From assembly GCF_042263505.1 (NCBI RefSeq), contig NZ_JBHKFI010000014.1:1-64000 (forward strand): a stretch of DNA of 64,000 nucleotides, in the 5' to 3' direction. Position 1 is the stretch's first letter. Every line of letters begins with the position of its first letter. The notes beneath the pieces were generated by a model that worked only from the letters and a program-made list of their open reading frames with translations, was not told the DNA's origin and searched no databases. Both the position numbers and the translations under genes were made by a program. This document shows, piece by piece, positions 22,531 through 32,021 of the stretch. Source of the stretch: Bacillus_BE sp042263505. GTDB taxonomy: Bacteria; Bacillota; Bacilli; Bacillales; Cytobacillaceae.

Positions 22531-24579
22531 TTGGAGGGAAGGAAAGAGAAATACAGAAAAAGGTCTATAACTAGAGTTATAGCTATTGTTATTATTGCGG
22601 TTATTTTTGTTCCATTACTTTATTCCGGTATTTATCTCAGTGCCTTTTGGGATCCATATGGACATTTTGATCGAGTACCTGTTGCCTTTGTGAATTTGGA
22701 TAAACAGGTAGTAAAAGATGGAAAAACCTATCATGTAGGCCAGGATCTTCAAAATAATTTAAAAGACGATAAGCAGATTGGCTGGCACTTTGTTAGTTAT
22801 GATGAAGGCAAAAAAGGAATTAGAGGAACAGCCTACTACGCCTTGATTATTATTCCATCTGATTTTTCACAAAAAATTGCTGAATCAAGCAGTGGAAAAA
22901 TCCAACAACCGACGATTATTTATGAAGGAAATAAGGGGAAAAACTATGTTTTCGCACAGGTTTCTGAAAGAGCAGCAGAAAATATAAAATCAGAAATATC
23001 CTCCATCATTCAAGAGGAAACAACCAGAGCACTAGCTAAAAGCTTGTTTGATGTAAGAGATTCACTTAAGACGGCAGGAGACGGTGCAAAGAAACTATAC
23101 GATGGAACAATAGCCTTATCAAAGGGCTCCGAATCCCTTTCAACTGGATTAAAAGCTGCTGCAAGTGGATCAAATCAGCTTCAAGCAGGCTTAAAGTCTG
23201 CAGCAACAGGTCAGACGGATATTAAGAACGAAATCGACTCATTGGTAAACGGCCTTCAGCAATTTAAGAATGGCTTCACGCAAAATACAGAAAATATTTC
23301 AGCTCTATCTGCTGGAGCAAGCTCAGTATCAGCAGGACTACAAGAGATCACTTCAAAGACAGAAGGCGCTAATCTTTCAACGGGGTTAACTACTACTGCT
23401 GATAGCATTGCTCAAATAAAAGGAGCAATCAGCCAAGTATCTTCGATTTTGACTACTTCTACTGATCAAGAAAGTATCGAACAGGCAAGAGGAATATTAA
23501 CTCAACTGGTTGCCAATATAAATAGCGAAAATCTCGAAGATAAATTAAGATCATCTGCTATCGATGCCGGTGAACTCACCGCTAATCTAAAAAAATTAAA
23601 TAGCGGATCGAAGCAGGTATCTGATGGGACAAAGGCATTAACTGCCGGTTTGGCTGCGACCCAAAGTCAAGCTGCTTCAGGAGTAAATAAATTGCTTGGC
23701 GGAGCAACACAATTACAAAAAGGAAGCAGGGATTTACAAAAGGGTTTAAATACAGCTGTTCAAAAAAATGGAGAGTTAACGTCAGGTTTAACTCAGCTAC
23801 GTGCTGGTGCAGAGAAACTTGATAACGGAATCGATAAGGTAAGTCTGGGTGCTTTTGATTTGCAGGGTGGTTTAATGAATGGCTATAAGAAATTAAACGA
23901 TAGCTTAACCTTTACCGTCCAAGATATCTCAAACTATATAAAAAATCCTCTAAGAATGAAGGATGAGACCATTAATAAGGTGAAATATTATGGGGAAGGT
24001 CTTGCTCCCTATTTTATCTCGTTATCCTTATGGCTTGGAACCATGTTCATGAATTTAATCGTTTCGTTAATCAAACTTTCCAATACCGTTCAATCAAAGT
24101 TTCTTAAGACTTATACAGGTACTTTTATTTCAGGTTCTATTTTAGTCATTTTGCAAGCCATTATATTAAGCCTAATTCTTGTTGAGGGTTTAGGTTTGGA
24201 ACCCGTAAATTTACCTTTATTTTATCTTGGAAATATGTTTGTATCGGTTGTTTTCTTCAGTATCATGTATGGAATTACCTATGCGATTGGCTTAATTGGA
24301 ACGCCCATTGTGTTTGTGCTATTTATCCTGCAGCTCGCTTCTTCAGGAGGAACGTTTCCAATCGAAACATCCCCAAAATTTTTTCGCGCCATCTCGCCTT
24401 ATTTTCCAATGACCTATACGGTGGAAGGACTGCGAATGATTATAAGTGGAATAAATTCTTCAAGATTACTGACAATCTCAACCATTCTCCTTGGATTTTT
24501 GCTTCTCTTTTATGCTGGAGGTTTTGTGTTTAACCGAGTATTTAAAGGATTCAAAAATCTTAAGGCAGAGCCAGATTAA
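22531..24579 (+). CDS. YhgE/Pip-family membrane protein (ABC-2 type)
   Basis: The 682-residue protein has an N-terminal membrane helix (about 16-38), an extracellular region with YhgE/Pip features (FDRVPVAFVNLDK), and a long central helical part with repeated Gly/Ser-Leu heptad blocks (about 170-460). At least five C-terminal membrane helices (about 490-675) follow. Related proteins include YhgE and the phage infection protein Pip, and some act in type VII secretion. The start is a TTG with AAAGGAGG six nt upstream. This is better than the upstream in-frame GTG, which abuts a weak site. Last gene of the marR operon. Confidence 0.88.
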   Translation: MEGRKEKYRKRSITRVIAIVIIAVIFVPLLYSGIYLSAFWDPYGHFDRVPVAFVNLDKQVVKDGKTYHVGQDLQNNLKDDKQIGWHFVSYDEGKKGIRGTAYYALIIIPSDFSQKIAESSSGKIQQPTIIYEGNKGKNYVFAQVSERAAENIKSEISSIIQEETTRALAKSLFDVRDSLKTAGDGAKKLYDGTIALSKGSESLSTGLKAAASGSNQLQAGLKSAATGQTDIKNEIDSLVNGLQQFKNGFTQNTENISALSAGASSVSAGLQEITSKTEGANLSTGLTTTADSIAQIKGAISQVSSILTTSTDQESIEQARGILTQLVANINSENLEDKLRSSAIDAGELTANLKKLNSGSKQVSDGTKALTAGLAATQSQAASGVNKLLGGATQLQKGSRDLQKGLNTAVQKNGELTSGLTQLRAGAEKLDNGIDKVSLGAFDLQGGLMNGYKKLNDSLTFTVQDISNYIKNPLRMKDETINKVKYYGEGLAPYFISLSLWLGTMFMNLIVSLIKLSNTVQSKFLKTYTGTFISGSILVILQAIILSLILVEGLGLEPVNLPLFYLGNMFVSVVFFSIMYGITYAIGLIGTPIVFVLFILQLASSGGTFPIETSPKFFRAISPYFPMTYTVEGLRMIISGINSSRLLTISTILLGFLLLFYAGGFVFNRVFKGFKNLKAEPD

Positions 24580-24581
24580 AC

Positions 24582-24689
24582 GTCTACGGGTTCGGTTTTG
24601 AAGTTGAAAATGAAACTACACCCTATTTCACAAAAAAAGATAAAGGTATTACCATTAAATTAGCATTAGAAAAAGCAATGGGAAATTAA
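24582..24689 (+). pseudogene. C-terminal remnant of an unrecognised gene
   Basis: An open stretch without a proper start ends at TAA 24687-24689. Its translation ends in GITIKLALEKAMGN and reads like the tail of a soluble protein. A terminator overlaps its stop (24670-24705), which supports a former gene end. I do not recognise the family. It might also be non-coding. Confidence 0.35.
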
Positions 24690-24705
24690 TTCTATTGCTT
24701 TTTTT
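24670..24705 (+). terminator. terminator
   Basis: A 9-bp stem (AAAAGCAAT with ATTGCTTTT) is followed by T. It probably ends the marR-MFS-YhgE operon. Confidence 0.8.
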
Positions 24706-24769
24706 GTAGCAATAATAATTAACCTTTGTCCACTTTGGCTAAATGACAGTGAAGTGAAAACTTAAATGC

Positions 24770-25291
24770 TTAAAGAATTATCCAATACCTTTTTACAATA
24801 TTTCCATCTTCCTCGATAAAGTCAGTATCTGAAATTCCACCATTGTTCAATATTGTTTTTTTCGAACCTGTGTTATCCTCATCACAAACAACAAGAACTT
24901 TTAATATACTTAATTCTCTTGCTTTTTCCAAAGATAATGATAAAAGTTTTGTTGCATATCCTTTTCGTCTCTCAGACGGACGAATGCCATAACCAATATG
25001 TCCCCCACAATTAAATAACTTGTCAGTTAATCGATGTCGGATATTAACAGCACCAATTACTCTTTTATCTTCATTTACTAACCAAAAGGTGGAGTCTGGT
25101 ACCCAATTTGAAGGGATATTTTTCCCTTGTTCGGAATCAAGTAAGGATATAACCATTTCTTGAAAATTTGAAGGGTCTTTACTTATAACCCAAGGTACCA
25201 TATCCTCCCCACTTTCTTTCCATTCTTGATAAAAAAAAAGATATTCAGATTCATATTCCATCGAAGGTCGAATTAAAAATAATTGTTTCAA
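24770..25291 (-). CDS. GNAT-family N-acetyltransferase
   Basis: The 173-residue single-domain acetyltransferase has the acetyl-CoA loop GYGIRPSERRKGYATKLL and WLVNEDKRVIGAVNIRH before it. It resembles GNAT proteins annotated as acetylating amino-sugar or peptide substrates, but the substrate cannot be read. Initiation is taken at TTG, because related proteins keep the LIRPSMEYE start region. The ribosome binding site is poor (GGTG), so the start is less sure. Confidence 0.85.
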   Translation of the reverse strand: MKQLFLIRPSMEYESEYLFFYQEWKESGEDMVPWVISKDPSNFQEMVISLLDSEQGKNIPSNWVPDSTFWLVNEDKRVIGAVNIRHRLTDKLFNCGGHIGYGIRPSERRKGYATKLLSLSLEKARELSILKVLVVCDEDNTGSKKTILNNGGISDTDFIEEDGNIVKRYWIIL

Positions 25292-25372
25292 TAGAATTCA
25301 CCAACTTAAAAATTATAATTCGTTTTGACAGTATAGATTTCCTTTTTTATCCTTATATATTAATAAATAAAG

Positions 25373-25402
25373 GGAGTCCAATTTATATGCGGATTGGACT
25401 CC
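25373..25402 (-). terminator. terminator on the minus strand
   Basis: A 10-bp stem (GGAGTCCAAT with its complement) is followed on the minus strand by a T-rich tail. It fits the end of the gene at 25473. Confidence 0.6.
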
Positions 25403-25472
25403 TAATTGGATCGCTAATTTATTTTACAACCTTAAAACTGAATCCCATTATGAAAACCATCCCTTTTTAATG

Positions 25473-25715
25473 TTATTTAACTCTTTTCTTATTTCTCCAA
25501 AATACTATTGTGAGTATAAGCAAGAGAATGGGTATAAAACCAATTAACTTTAATCCGTTTTCCGCACCTAGAAAGTAAAAAGAGACTGGCAGAAAGGTCA
25601 CAAAACTGATAAACATTGAAACCCAAGACCGATTATATAATCCAAATAGAAAAGCAATTATCGAAACACCGAAGGAGACCTGCCAAAGGAAAACAATCCA
25701 ATTGAATGTAACCAA
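25473..25715 (-). CDS. small hypothetical membrane protein
   Basis: The 80-residue protein has three hydrophobic segments (about 6-27, 30-50 and 55-73) and ends in basic residues (RNKKRVK), so the C-terminus is probably cytoplasmic. I do not recognise the family. It is followed by a terminator in its own direction, which supports a real gene. No operon partner is evident. Confidence 0.6.
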   Translation of the reverse strand: MVTFNWIVFLWQVSFGVSIIAFLFGLYNRSWVSMFISFVTFLPVSFYFLGAENGLKLIGFIPILLLILTIVFWRNKKRVK

Positions 25716-26087
25716 CGCTCCTCACCCCTTTTATGTTTAATATTATAATTTTAACATATATTTCCACAGACCTTTGGATATATTTCTGAGATAAAAAATG
25801 TCAAGGAGCTATTTTAGCATACTTTTAGAACATATCCCTTAAATGGGGTTCTCCATTATCATGTTAATACTCATTATCATGATTACTTCCATTATTAAAT
25901 GGATTCAGCTTTCTAGGATTCCACAAGATATCCTTTCGGAACGTTCCAGAGCAGAGGCTTCATAAACCGTAAGATGGAAGGAAAAAAATATTAAATTGAA
26001 TTATAATTGGGTCATTCCCTTTTCATAATAAAAAGGGGAGTAACTCTTTTTTTGCTGAAGGAAATTTTATAGAGAGCGGGTGACCGA
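25716..26087. other. intergenic region with a weak short ORF
   Basis: The ORF 25861-25965 would give a 34-residue peptide with a hydrophobic N-terminal helix (MLILIIMITSIIKW) and a charged tail. It has no clear ribosome binding site, so it may be a remnant or noise. Nothing else is recognised. Confidence 0.3.
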
Positions 26088-26843
26088 ATGGACACAATCA
26101 ATCATTTCACAGATAAAGCCAATTTATATACGAAATATCGTCCGAGCTATCCAAAGGAATGCATCGATGATTTACTTTCTAAGAGTCATGCTACAGGAAA
26201 TTGTCTTGTCGCGGATATTGGTTCAGGAACAGGAATATTTAGTCACCTTCTTTTGGCGAGGGGATTGAAGGTAATGGCAGTTGAGCCTAATGCAGATATG
26301 CGAAAAGAGGCAGAGCAATCCTTAAGCCAATTTGAAGGTTTTCACTCAGTTGGAGGGAAGGCTGAGGATACAAAGTTAGGGGATAGCAGTATCGATTTGG
26401 TAACAGTTGCTCAAGCCTTTCACTGGTTTGATAAGGAGAAATTCAAGCAAGAATGTCAGCGAATCTTAAAGCCAGCTCGTAAGGTGGCGCTAGTATGGAA
26501 TAGTCGGGATTTATCAAACGAAATTATAAAAGAAAATGAGGAAATATGTAGAAGACTTTGTCCTGATTTTAGCGGTTTTAGTGGTGGTATTGCGGGAACA
26601 CCAGGGGTATTCGCTCAGTTTTTTAAGGATGGCAAATATGAATTTCAGTCTTATCCCAATCATTTTGAGTTAGATTATCAAGGGTTTTTGGGAAGAAACT
26701 TGTCAGCTTCCTATTCACCTAAAAAAGATGACAAACAGTTTGTCCCATTTGTTGAGGCTTTATCCGATCTCTTTGTAAAATATAACCATAATGGAATCAT
26801 CCTATATCCTAATACAACGATAACCTACTTGGGAAATGTGTAG
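26088..26843 (+). CDS. class I SAM-dependent methyltransferase
   Basis: The 251-residue protein carries the SAM-binding glycine motif VADIGSGTGIFSHLL near residues 42-56 and the acidic VMAVEPNADM after it. AQAFHWFD lies near 108-115, the pattern of the UbiE/trans-aconitate-type methyltransferase group. The substrate is unknown. The start is preceded by AGAGAGCGGGTGA. It converges on the nitric-oxide reductase gene. Confidence 0.9.
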   Translation: MDTINHFTDKANLYTKYRPSYPKECIDDLLSKSHATGNCLVADIGSGTGIFSHLLLARGLKVMAVEPNADMRKEAEQSLSQFEGFHSVGGKAEDTKLGDSSIDLVTVAQAFHWFDKEKFKQECQRILKPARKVALVWNSRDLSNEIIKENEEICRRLCPDFSGFSGGIAGTPGVFAQFFKDGKYEFQSYPNHFELDYQGFLGRNLSASYSPKKDDKQFVPFVEALSDLFVKYNHNGIILYPNTTITYLGNV

Positions 26844-26845
26844 AG

Positions 26846-26899
26846 GTGCCTAGCACCGCCCAAAGAATCTTTCAACATAAACCGGGTAGTGCTAGGCAG
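26846..26899. terminator. inverted repeat between convergent genes
   Basis: TGCCTAGCAC (26847-26856) pairs with GTGCTAGGCA (26889-26898) around a 32-nt loop. It has no T run on either side, so termination is possible but not certain. Confidence 0.45.
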
Positions 26900-26904
26900 T
26901 TTCT

Positions 26905-29169
26905 TCAAGTTTCTACGTAGTCTAGCCGATTGCTTTTGAGGGACCATCCGGTTTTTAGTCCGATAATGAACCAAACTAAGGCAAGTCCTCCAATAGCAAA
27001 TATGGAATCTCCAATAATTCGTAGCCAGACGAATAGGTGGACGATATCCTGAGACATAAAGGTAGCAGATCTTGCATACCACATTCCATGCTGCACACTG
27101 GCCCAAGTCTGCATGAGACCAATTGGTAATAGACTGATGAGAATCATCAGAGAAAGGCCAATATTAATGGCCCAAAAGGCAAATTTTAAGGAACCCGTCT
27201 TCCATTCGCGTTTTACAGTTAAGCCGCGTAGGCAGAAGAGCATTAAGCCAATTCCAAGCATGCCGTAGACACCGAATAAGGCCGCATGACCATGAACAGG
27301 TGTAGTGTTAAGTCCTTGCATATAATATAAGGCGATTGGCGGATTAATAAAGAATCCAAATAAACCCGCACCAACTAAATTCCAAAAGGCGACACTAATA
27401 AAGAAGTAAATGGGCCATTTATAGGCACTTACCCACGGGCGAGCTCGACTTCGAGTTAAATTCTCATAAGCTTCAAAGCCGATTAAGACGAGCGGAACGA
27501 CTTCTAGGGCACTGAAGGTTGCACCAAAGGCAATAACTCCTGTAGGTGTTCCGCTAAAATATAAGTGGTGGAATGTACCGATAATTCCTCCAAATAAAAA
27601 GATAACCGTTGAGAAGAGGACCGAAGTGGTGGCAGTTCGGATTCCGAGTAGCCCCATTCTTGTAAATAGGAAAGCCATGACGACGGTAGCAAAAACTTCG
27701 AAGAATCCCTCTACCCAAAGGTGAACGACCCACCAACGCCAATACTCTGCAATCGCTAAATTGCTGTGCTGTCCCCACAATAATGCTGGAATATAGAAAA
27801 CTGGAATCGCAGTAGACGCAATTAAAAATAAAGCAAGCAGATGACGGCTTTCCTTTAAATTCTTAAACGCTGGCCAAATAGCTCTTACCATGAGGAATAG
27901 CCATAAGAATAATCCAACTGTTAGGAATAATTGCCAAAACCGACCTGTGTCCGTATATTCATAGCCTTGATGCCCAAACCAGAAGTTAGATACATGGCCA
28001 AGCCGCTGTTGAACAGCAAACCATTGTCCAATCATGGATCCTGCTACGATGATGATTAAGCATACAAAGAGAAAGTTGACTCCAAAGCGTTGAAATTTTG
28101 GTTCATGTCCAGAAACGGCAGGAGCGATGAATAAGCCGGTTGCTAGCCAAGCGGTGGCAATCCACAAAATTCCTAATTGTGTATGCCAGGATCTAGTTAA
28201 CGAATATGGAATCCATTTATCAATCGGAATGCCATAAAAGCCACTTCCTTCTACTTGATAATGGCCAGTGATGGCTCCAAGTAAAAGCTGAACAAGCCAA
28301 AGAGCCGCAACAACCCAAAAATATTTTTGCGTCGCTTTCATAGAGGGAGTAGCTGAAAGGGCTAGTAATGGATCATGTTTTGGAGAATCTTCTTCTCCCT
28401 CATGTCCCTTTTGGGAGGCGTAATACCATGCCAATGCGCCAATACCCGCAAGTAGCAAGACGAAGCTGATAACAGACCAAACCAGCATTTCCCCAGTGGC
28501 CTTATTGTCAATTAAATTCTCATTTGGCCAGTTATTTGTATAGGTCACATCATCACCGGGACGATTTGTTTCGGTCGCCCAAGTGGTCCACCAAATATAG
28601 CTAATAAATGCACGAAGACGATCAGGGTCTTTAATGACATTCTTTGGCATCGCATAGGTTTCGCGAAGCTTATCAAGCCTTGGATCGTCTGTAAATAAAG
28701 ACATATAATGTTGGCTTACATTCGCTATGGCCTGTGCTCTTATTGGGGATATGGAAATTTCTTCTGTATCCTTATTGTAAGTATTAGGCCTAATTTCATT
28801 TTTTAGTCTTTCACGAAGGGCAGCCTTTCTCTCATTATTTAAATTTGAATAGTTTTTGCCATAGTCTTTTTTTGACCAGATGTTTAATAGCCATATTGAC
28901 TCACGATGTAGCCAATCAGCGTTCCAGTCCGGAGCCACATAGGCGCCATGTCCCCAAATACTTCCAAGTTCTTGTCCACCAATGGATTGCCATACATTTT
29001 GCCCATCCTCAATCTGTTTCTTTGTATAGAGGACTGTTCCATCAGTTGAAATGACCCGATCCGGTATTGGGGGCATGGATTGATAAAGACGTCCACCATA
29101 ATATCCGAGAATTGCGAATGAAGCGATAAATACGATTGCTAGGCTAATCCACAGCCTTGTATAACGCAT
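26905..29169 (-). CDS. norZ: quinol-dependent nitric-oxide reductase (qNor)
   Basis: The 754-residue integral membrane protein reduces NO to nitrous oxide with electrons from quinol. It has an N-terminal membrane helix, a periplasm-facing domain (about 30-215) typical of the single-subunit qNor, and a catalytic core of about 12 helices. The core has heme and non-heme iron ligand regions such as HLWVEGFFEVFATV, GTFHHLYFSG and TPVHGHAALFGVYG. The ATG at 29169 with GGAGGTG is preferred over a start 22 codons further up. No NO-responsive regulator gene is adjacent. Confidence 0.95.
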   Translation of the reverse strand: MRYTRLWISLAIVFIASFAILGYYGGRLYQSMPPIPDRVISTDGTVLYTKKQIEDGQNVWQSIGGQELGSIWGHGAYVAPDWNADWLHRESIWLLNIWSKKDYGKNYSNLNNERKAALRERLKNEIRPNTYNKDTEEISISPIRAQAIANVSQHYMSLFTDDPRLDKLRETYAMPKNVIKDPDRLRAFISYIWWTTWATETNRPGDDVTYTNNWPNENLIDNKATGEMLVWSVISFVLLLAGIGALAWYYASQKGHEGEEDSPKHDPLLALSATPSMKATQKYFWVVAALWLVQLLLGAITGHYQVEGSGFYGIPIDKWIPYSLTRSWHTQLGILWIATAWLATGLFIAPAVSGHEPKFQRFGVNFLFVCLIIIVAGSMIGQWFAVQQRLGHVSNFWFGHQGYEYTDTGRFWQLFLTVGLFLWLFLMVRAIWPAFKNLKESRHLLALFLIASTAIPVFYIPALLWGQHSNLAIAEYWRWWVVHLWVEGFFEVFATVVMAFLFTRMGLLGIRTATTSVLFSTVIFLFGGIIGTFHHLYFSGTPTGVIAFGATFSALEVVPLVLIGFEAYENLTRSRARPWVSAYKWPIYFFISVAFWNLVGAGLFGFFINPPIALYYMQGLNTTPVHGHAALFGVYGMLGIGLMLFCLRGLTVKREWKTGSLKFAFWAINIGLSLMILISLLPIGLMQTWASVQHGMWYARSATFMSQDIVHLFVWLRIIGDSIFAIGGLALVWFIIGLKTGWSLKSNRLDYVET

Positions 29170-29586
29170 AGGTACACCTCCGGGTTTATATCTAGTTATC
29201 AAGTGGAATCTGTTTCCATTTAATAGCGTAATCATATATTCCCCGTGTATTTAAAAAAAATGCATAGAATTTGAAGGGCCGGTTATCGAAGTCTTACCGA
29301 TTTACATATTTTTTAGATGAAGGTAATGTCCAATCCCATCTAGGATTCTAGCAAGCCAAAAGACAAACTCATCTTCTATGTAGGTATTTTCAAGACACCT
29401 GATTGATACAAGATATTTTGATCATAAGAAAATTTACAAACTTTTGCATAAATTCAGTCAACGTCTTAGTGCTTTCATGTGTTAAAATATTGATAATTAA
29501 ATCATCACAATGTATTTGTTATTTAAACCGCAGCTAAAGCGGAAAAAGGCAAATACATAGTTTATTAAAGATAGGAGCATACGGCG
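29170..29586. other. divergent intergenic region with ilvE leader hairpin
   Basis: ATGTATTTG (29510-29518) pairs with CAAATACAT (29550-29558) and encloses a second stem CCGC/GCGG (29528-29542). This two-tier hairpin lies in the probable ilvE leader. No T-box or recognised riboswitch motif was seen. Promoters for both flanking genes are presumed here. Confidence 0.5.
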
Positions 29587-30657
29587 ATGAAGGAATTGGA
29601 GATTGCAATAACATTAAGCACAGACAAGAAAGAGAAGCCTTCTTCTGATGGTCTGGAGTTTGGAAAACATTTTACCGACCATATGTTTATATGGGATTAT
29701 ACTGAAGGAATCGGCTGGAGCGATCCAAGGATTGTCCCCTATCAAAGAATTGAGTTGGATCCTGCTGCTACTGTTTTTCATTATGGTCAAACCGTATTTG
29801 AGGGATTAAAGGCTTATGTTACAAAGGATGAGCAGGTGTTATTATTTAGACCAGATCAAAATATGAAAAGAATGAACAAATCAAATAATCGACTTTGTAT
29901 GCCAGCGATTGATGAAGAGTTAGCATTAAGTGCACTTAAACAACTTATTGCCATTGATCGTGATTGGATTCCAACCGCAGAGGGAACATCCCTTTACATT
30001 CGTCCATTTATGATTGCCACTGAGCCATATTTAGGGGTTGCGCCATCTAAAAAATATACCTTTATGATCATACTTTCACCAGTTGGGGCCTATTATAAAG
30101 AAGGCATTAATCCAGTTAAAATCGCTGTTGAAAGTGAATATGTCCGTGCAGTTGCTGGGGGAACGGGTGATGCCAAAACCGCTGGAAACTATGCTGCAAG
30201 CTTAAAGGCTTCAGAAATTGCAAGCCAGCATGGTTATTCGCAAGTTTTATGGCTCGATGGAAAAGAAAATCAATATATTGAAGAGGTTGGGAGCATGAAT
30301 ATCTTCTTCAAAATAAACGGGGAAGTCGTAACACCATCCTTAAATGGAAGTATACTTGAAGGAATTACAAGAAAATCAATCATTGAATTATTAAAATATT
30401 GGAATGTTCCAGTATCTGAAAGAAAAATCTCAATCCAAGAGATTGAGCAATATTATCGCGATGGGCAATTAGAGGAGGCATTTGGAACAGGGACCGCCGC
30501 AGTCATTTCTCCTGTTGGCGAGCTCTTCTGGAAAAATGAAAGGCTCCTAATCAACAACGGAGAGATTGGTGCGTTATCGCAGAAGCTTTATGATACTTTG
30601 ACCGGGATTCAAACAGGTACTAAACCTGATCCGTTTGGCTGGACACTTAAATTATAA
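29587..30657 (+). CDS. ilvE: branched-chain amino acid aminotransferase
   Basis: The 356-residue fold-type IV PLP enzyme interconverts branched-chain amino acids and their 2-oxo acids. The pyridoxal lysine is K197 in GDAKTAGNYAASL. VFHYGQTVFEGLKAY, the YIRPFMIATEP segment and EEVGSMNIFF are typical of the eukaryote/Bacillus-type BCAT group. The start follows GATAGGAGC. A terminator follows at 30678, so it appears monocistronic, with a structured leader. Confidence 0.95.
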   Translation: MKELEIAITLSTDKKEKPSSDGLEFGKHFTDHMFIWDYTEGIGWSDPRIVPYQRIELDPAATVFHYGQTVFEGLKAYVTKDEQVLLFRPDQNMKRMNKSNNRLCMPAIDEELALSALKQLIAIDRDWIPTAEGTSLYIRPFMIATEPYLGVAPSKKYTFMIILSPVGAYYKEGINPVKIAVESEYVRAVAGGTGDAKTAGNYAASLKASEIASQHGYSQVLWLDGKENQYIEEVGSMNIFFKINGEVVTPSLNGSILEGITRKSIIELLKYWNVPVSERKISIQEIEQYYRDGQLEEAFGTGTAAVISPVGELFWKNERLLINNGEIGALSQKLYDTLTGIQTGTKPDPFGWTLKL

Positions 30658-30677
30658 TAATATGTGAAAGAAATAAT

Positions 30678-30712
30678 AAAAGCAGATTCATAAATGCCGC
30701 GAATCTGCTTTT
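30678..30712 (+). terminator. terminator of ilvE
   Basis: A 12-bp perfect stem (AAAAGCAGATTC with GAATCTGCTTTT) is followed by TAATACTTTT. Confidence 0.8.
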
Positions 30713-30763
30713 AATACTTTTACTTATAAGATTTTTTATTATAAAGGATAGGAGGAAAACGTA

Positions 30764-31675
30764 TTGAAAACGGTATCAATTATTGGATTAGGAGCATTGG
30801 GAATTTTATTTGGGCATCATTTATCAAAGAGAATGCCAAAAGCAGATTTACGAATTATTGCTGATCAAAATCGTATTCAAAAATATCAACGTGAAAAAAT
30901 TTTTTGCAATGGAGAAGAATGTTCGTTTCAATATGTGACACCGGAGGACCAATGTGAACCTGCTGATTTACTGATTTTTACCGTTAAATTTAATGGATTG
31001 GAAGAGGCAATTCAATCAGCTAAGCATCATGTAGGAGAAAACACTATTATCCTATCCGCACTGAATGGCATCACGAGTGAAGCTATTATTGGAGAAGCAT
31101 ATGGGATGGATAAAATCCTCTACTGTGTCGCTCAAGGGATGGATGCGGTAAAGGAGAGAAACCAATTAATCTATCACCACATGGGAATGCTTTGCTTTGG
31201 AGATCAGCAACCAGGGGAAATCTCGCAAAAAGCAAAAGAGGTTGCTGACTTTTTTGCTAGAATGGAAGTTCCTTATGAACTAGATAAGAATATGAATACA
31301 AGGCAATGGGGAAAGTTTATGCTAAATGTTGGTGTCAATCAAACCGTTGCTGTTTATCAAAGTAACTATGGAATTGTCCAAAGAGATGGCGAAGCAAGAA
31401 CTGCGATGATTTCCGCTATGAAGGAGGTGATTCTTCTATCAGAAAAGGAAGGAATCCATTTAAGTGAACGGGATCTGCAATATTGGCTAAAGGTTCTTTC
31501 CACTTTAAGTGCTGACGGAAAACCGTCAATGGCTCAAGATATAGAGGCGAAACGTTTCAGTGAGGTTGAATTATTTTCGGGGGCTGTACTTGAATTGGGA
31601 AGAAAGCATGGAATTCCAACGCCAACCAATCAGATGCTTTATGAGAGAATCAAAGAAATTGAAAGCCATTTTTAG
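30764..31675 (+). CDS. panE: 2-dehydropantoate 2-reductase family protein
   Basis: The 303-residue protein has the ApbA/PanE N-terminal NADP-binding fold (VSIIGLGALGILFGHHLSKR) and the C-terminal helical domain. It also has KFNGLEEAI, where the catalytic Lys sits in the family's TVK motif, and NVGVNQTVAVY. It would make pantoate for coenzyme A, or act on another 2-oxo acid, since the family has paralogues. The start is TTG with AGGAGG 8 nt upstream. Symbol assignment is tentative. Confidence 0.82.
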   Translation: MKTVSIIGLGALGILFGHHLSKRMPKADLRIIADQNRIQKYQREKIFCNGEECSFQYVTPEDQCEPADLLIFTVKFNGLEEAIQSAKHHVGENTIILSALNGITSEAIIGEAYGMDKILYCVAQGMDAVKERNQLIYHHMGMLCFGDQQPGEISQKAKEVADFFARMEVPYELDKNMNTRQWGKFMLNVGVNQTVAVYQSNYGIVQRDGEARTAMISAMKEVILLSEKEGIHLSERDLQYWLKVLSTLSADGKPSMAQDIEAKRFSEVELFSGAVLELGRKHGIPTPTNQMLYERIKEIESHF

Positions 31676-31816
31676 CTTGTTTAATGTCATATTTCATAAA
31701 AATAACTATGCAAGGGAAAAATGTTAAGGTTTTATTTTTTGACAATGGGTCTTAGCATTTTTTTATTGCCGCTATACACCAAATCGTTTGAAGCAAGTCC
31801 AAGGACAGATTCCCAT
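31676..31816. other. intergenic stretch before an aldo/keto reductase remnant
   Basis: No intact gene. Some of this may be decayed coding sequence of the remnant that follows. Confidence 0.35.
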
Positions 31817-31935
31817 GTGATTCCGATACCTGGGGCAAAGAATGTGAACAAGCAGTGGATAATATAAGGGCATTCGATTTTAAATTGACGGACGTTGAAT
31901 ATATAAGAGAATTTGTTGGGTGGAGGAACAAATAG
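31817..31935 (+). pseudogene. C-terminal remnant of an aldo/keto reductase
   Basis: Translation gives VIPIPGAKNV and then, after a one-base shift, EQAVDNIRAFDFKLTDVEY, ending at TAG 31933-31935. This is the classic C-terminal NADP-binding end of aldo/keto reductases. Only about 40 residues remain of about 300, and the frameshift near 31848 confirms decay. Confidence 0.75.
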
Positions 31936-31940
31936 AATAG

Positions 31941-31991
31941 AAAAAGCGATAGTGGTGGGGTGCTAGAGTCATGTACCCGGCCACTATCGCT
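31941..31991 (-). terminator. terminator on the minus strand
   Basis: An 11-bp stem (AGCGATAGTGG with CCACTATCGCT) is followed on the minus strand by five T. It fits the end of the gene at 32022. Confidence 0.7.
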
Positions 31992-32021
31992 GTACTCATT
32001 TGACGGATTGACTCTGAAAAG

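Noticed and set aside
25861..25965. 34-codon ORF with a hydrophobic start
   Set aside because: No ribosome binding site and no recognisable family; mentioned only as content of the intergenic region.
29420..29460. CodY box before ilvE
   Set aside because: AGAAAATTTAC matches only half of the AATTTTCWGAAAATT consensus, which is expected by chance in AT-rich DNA.
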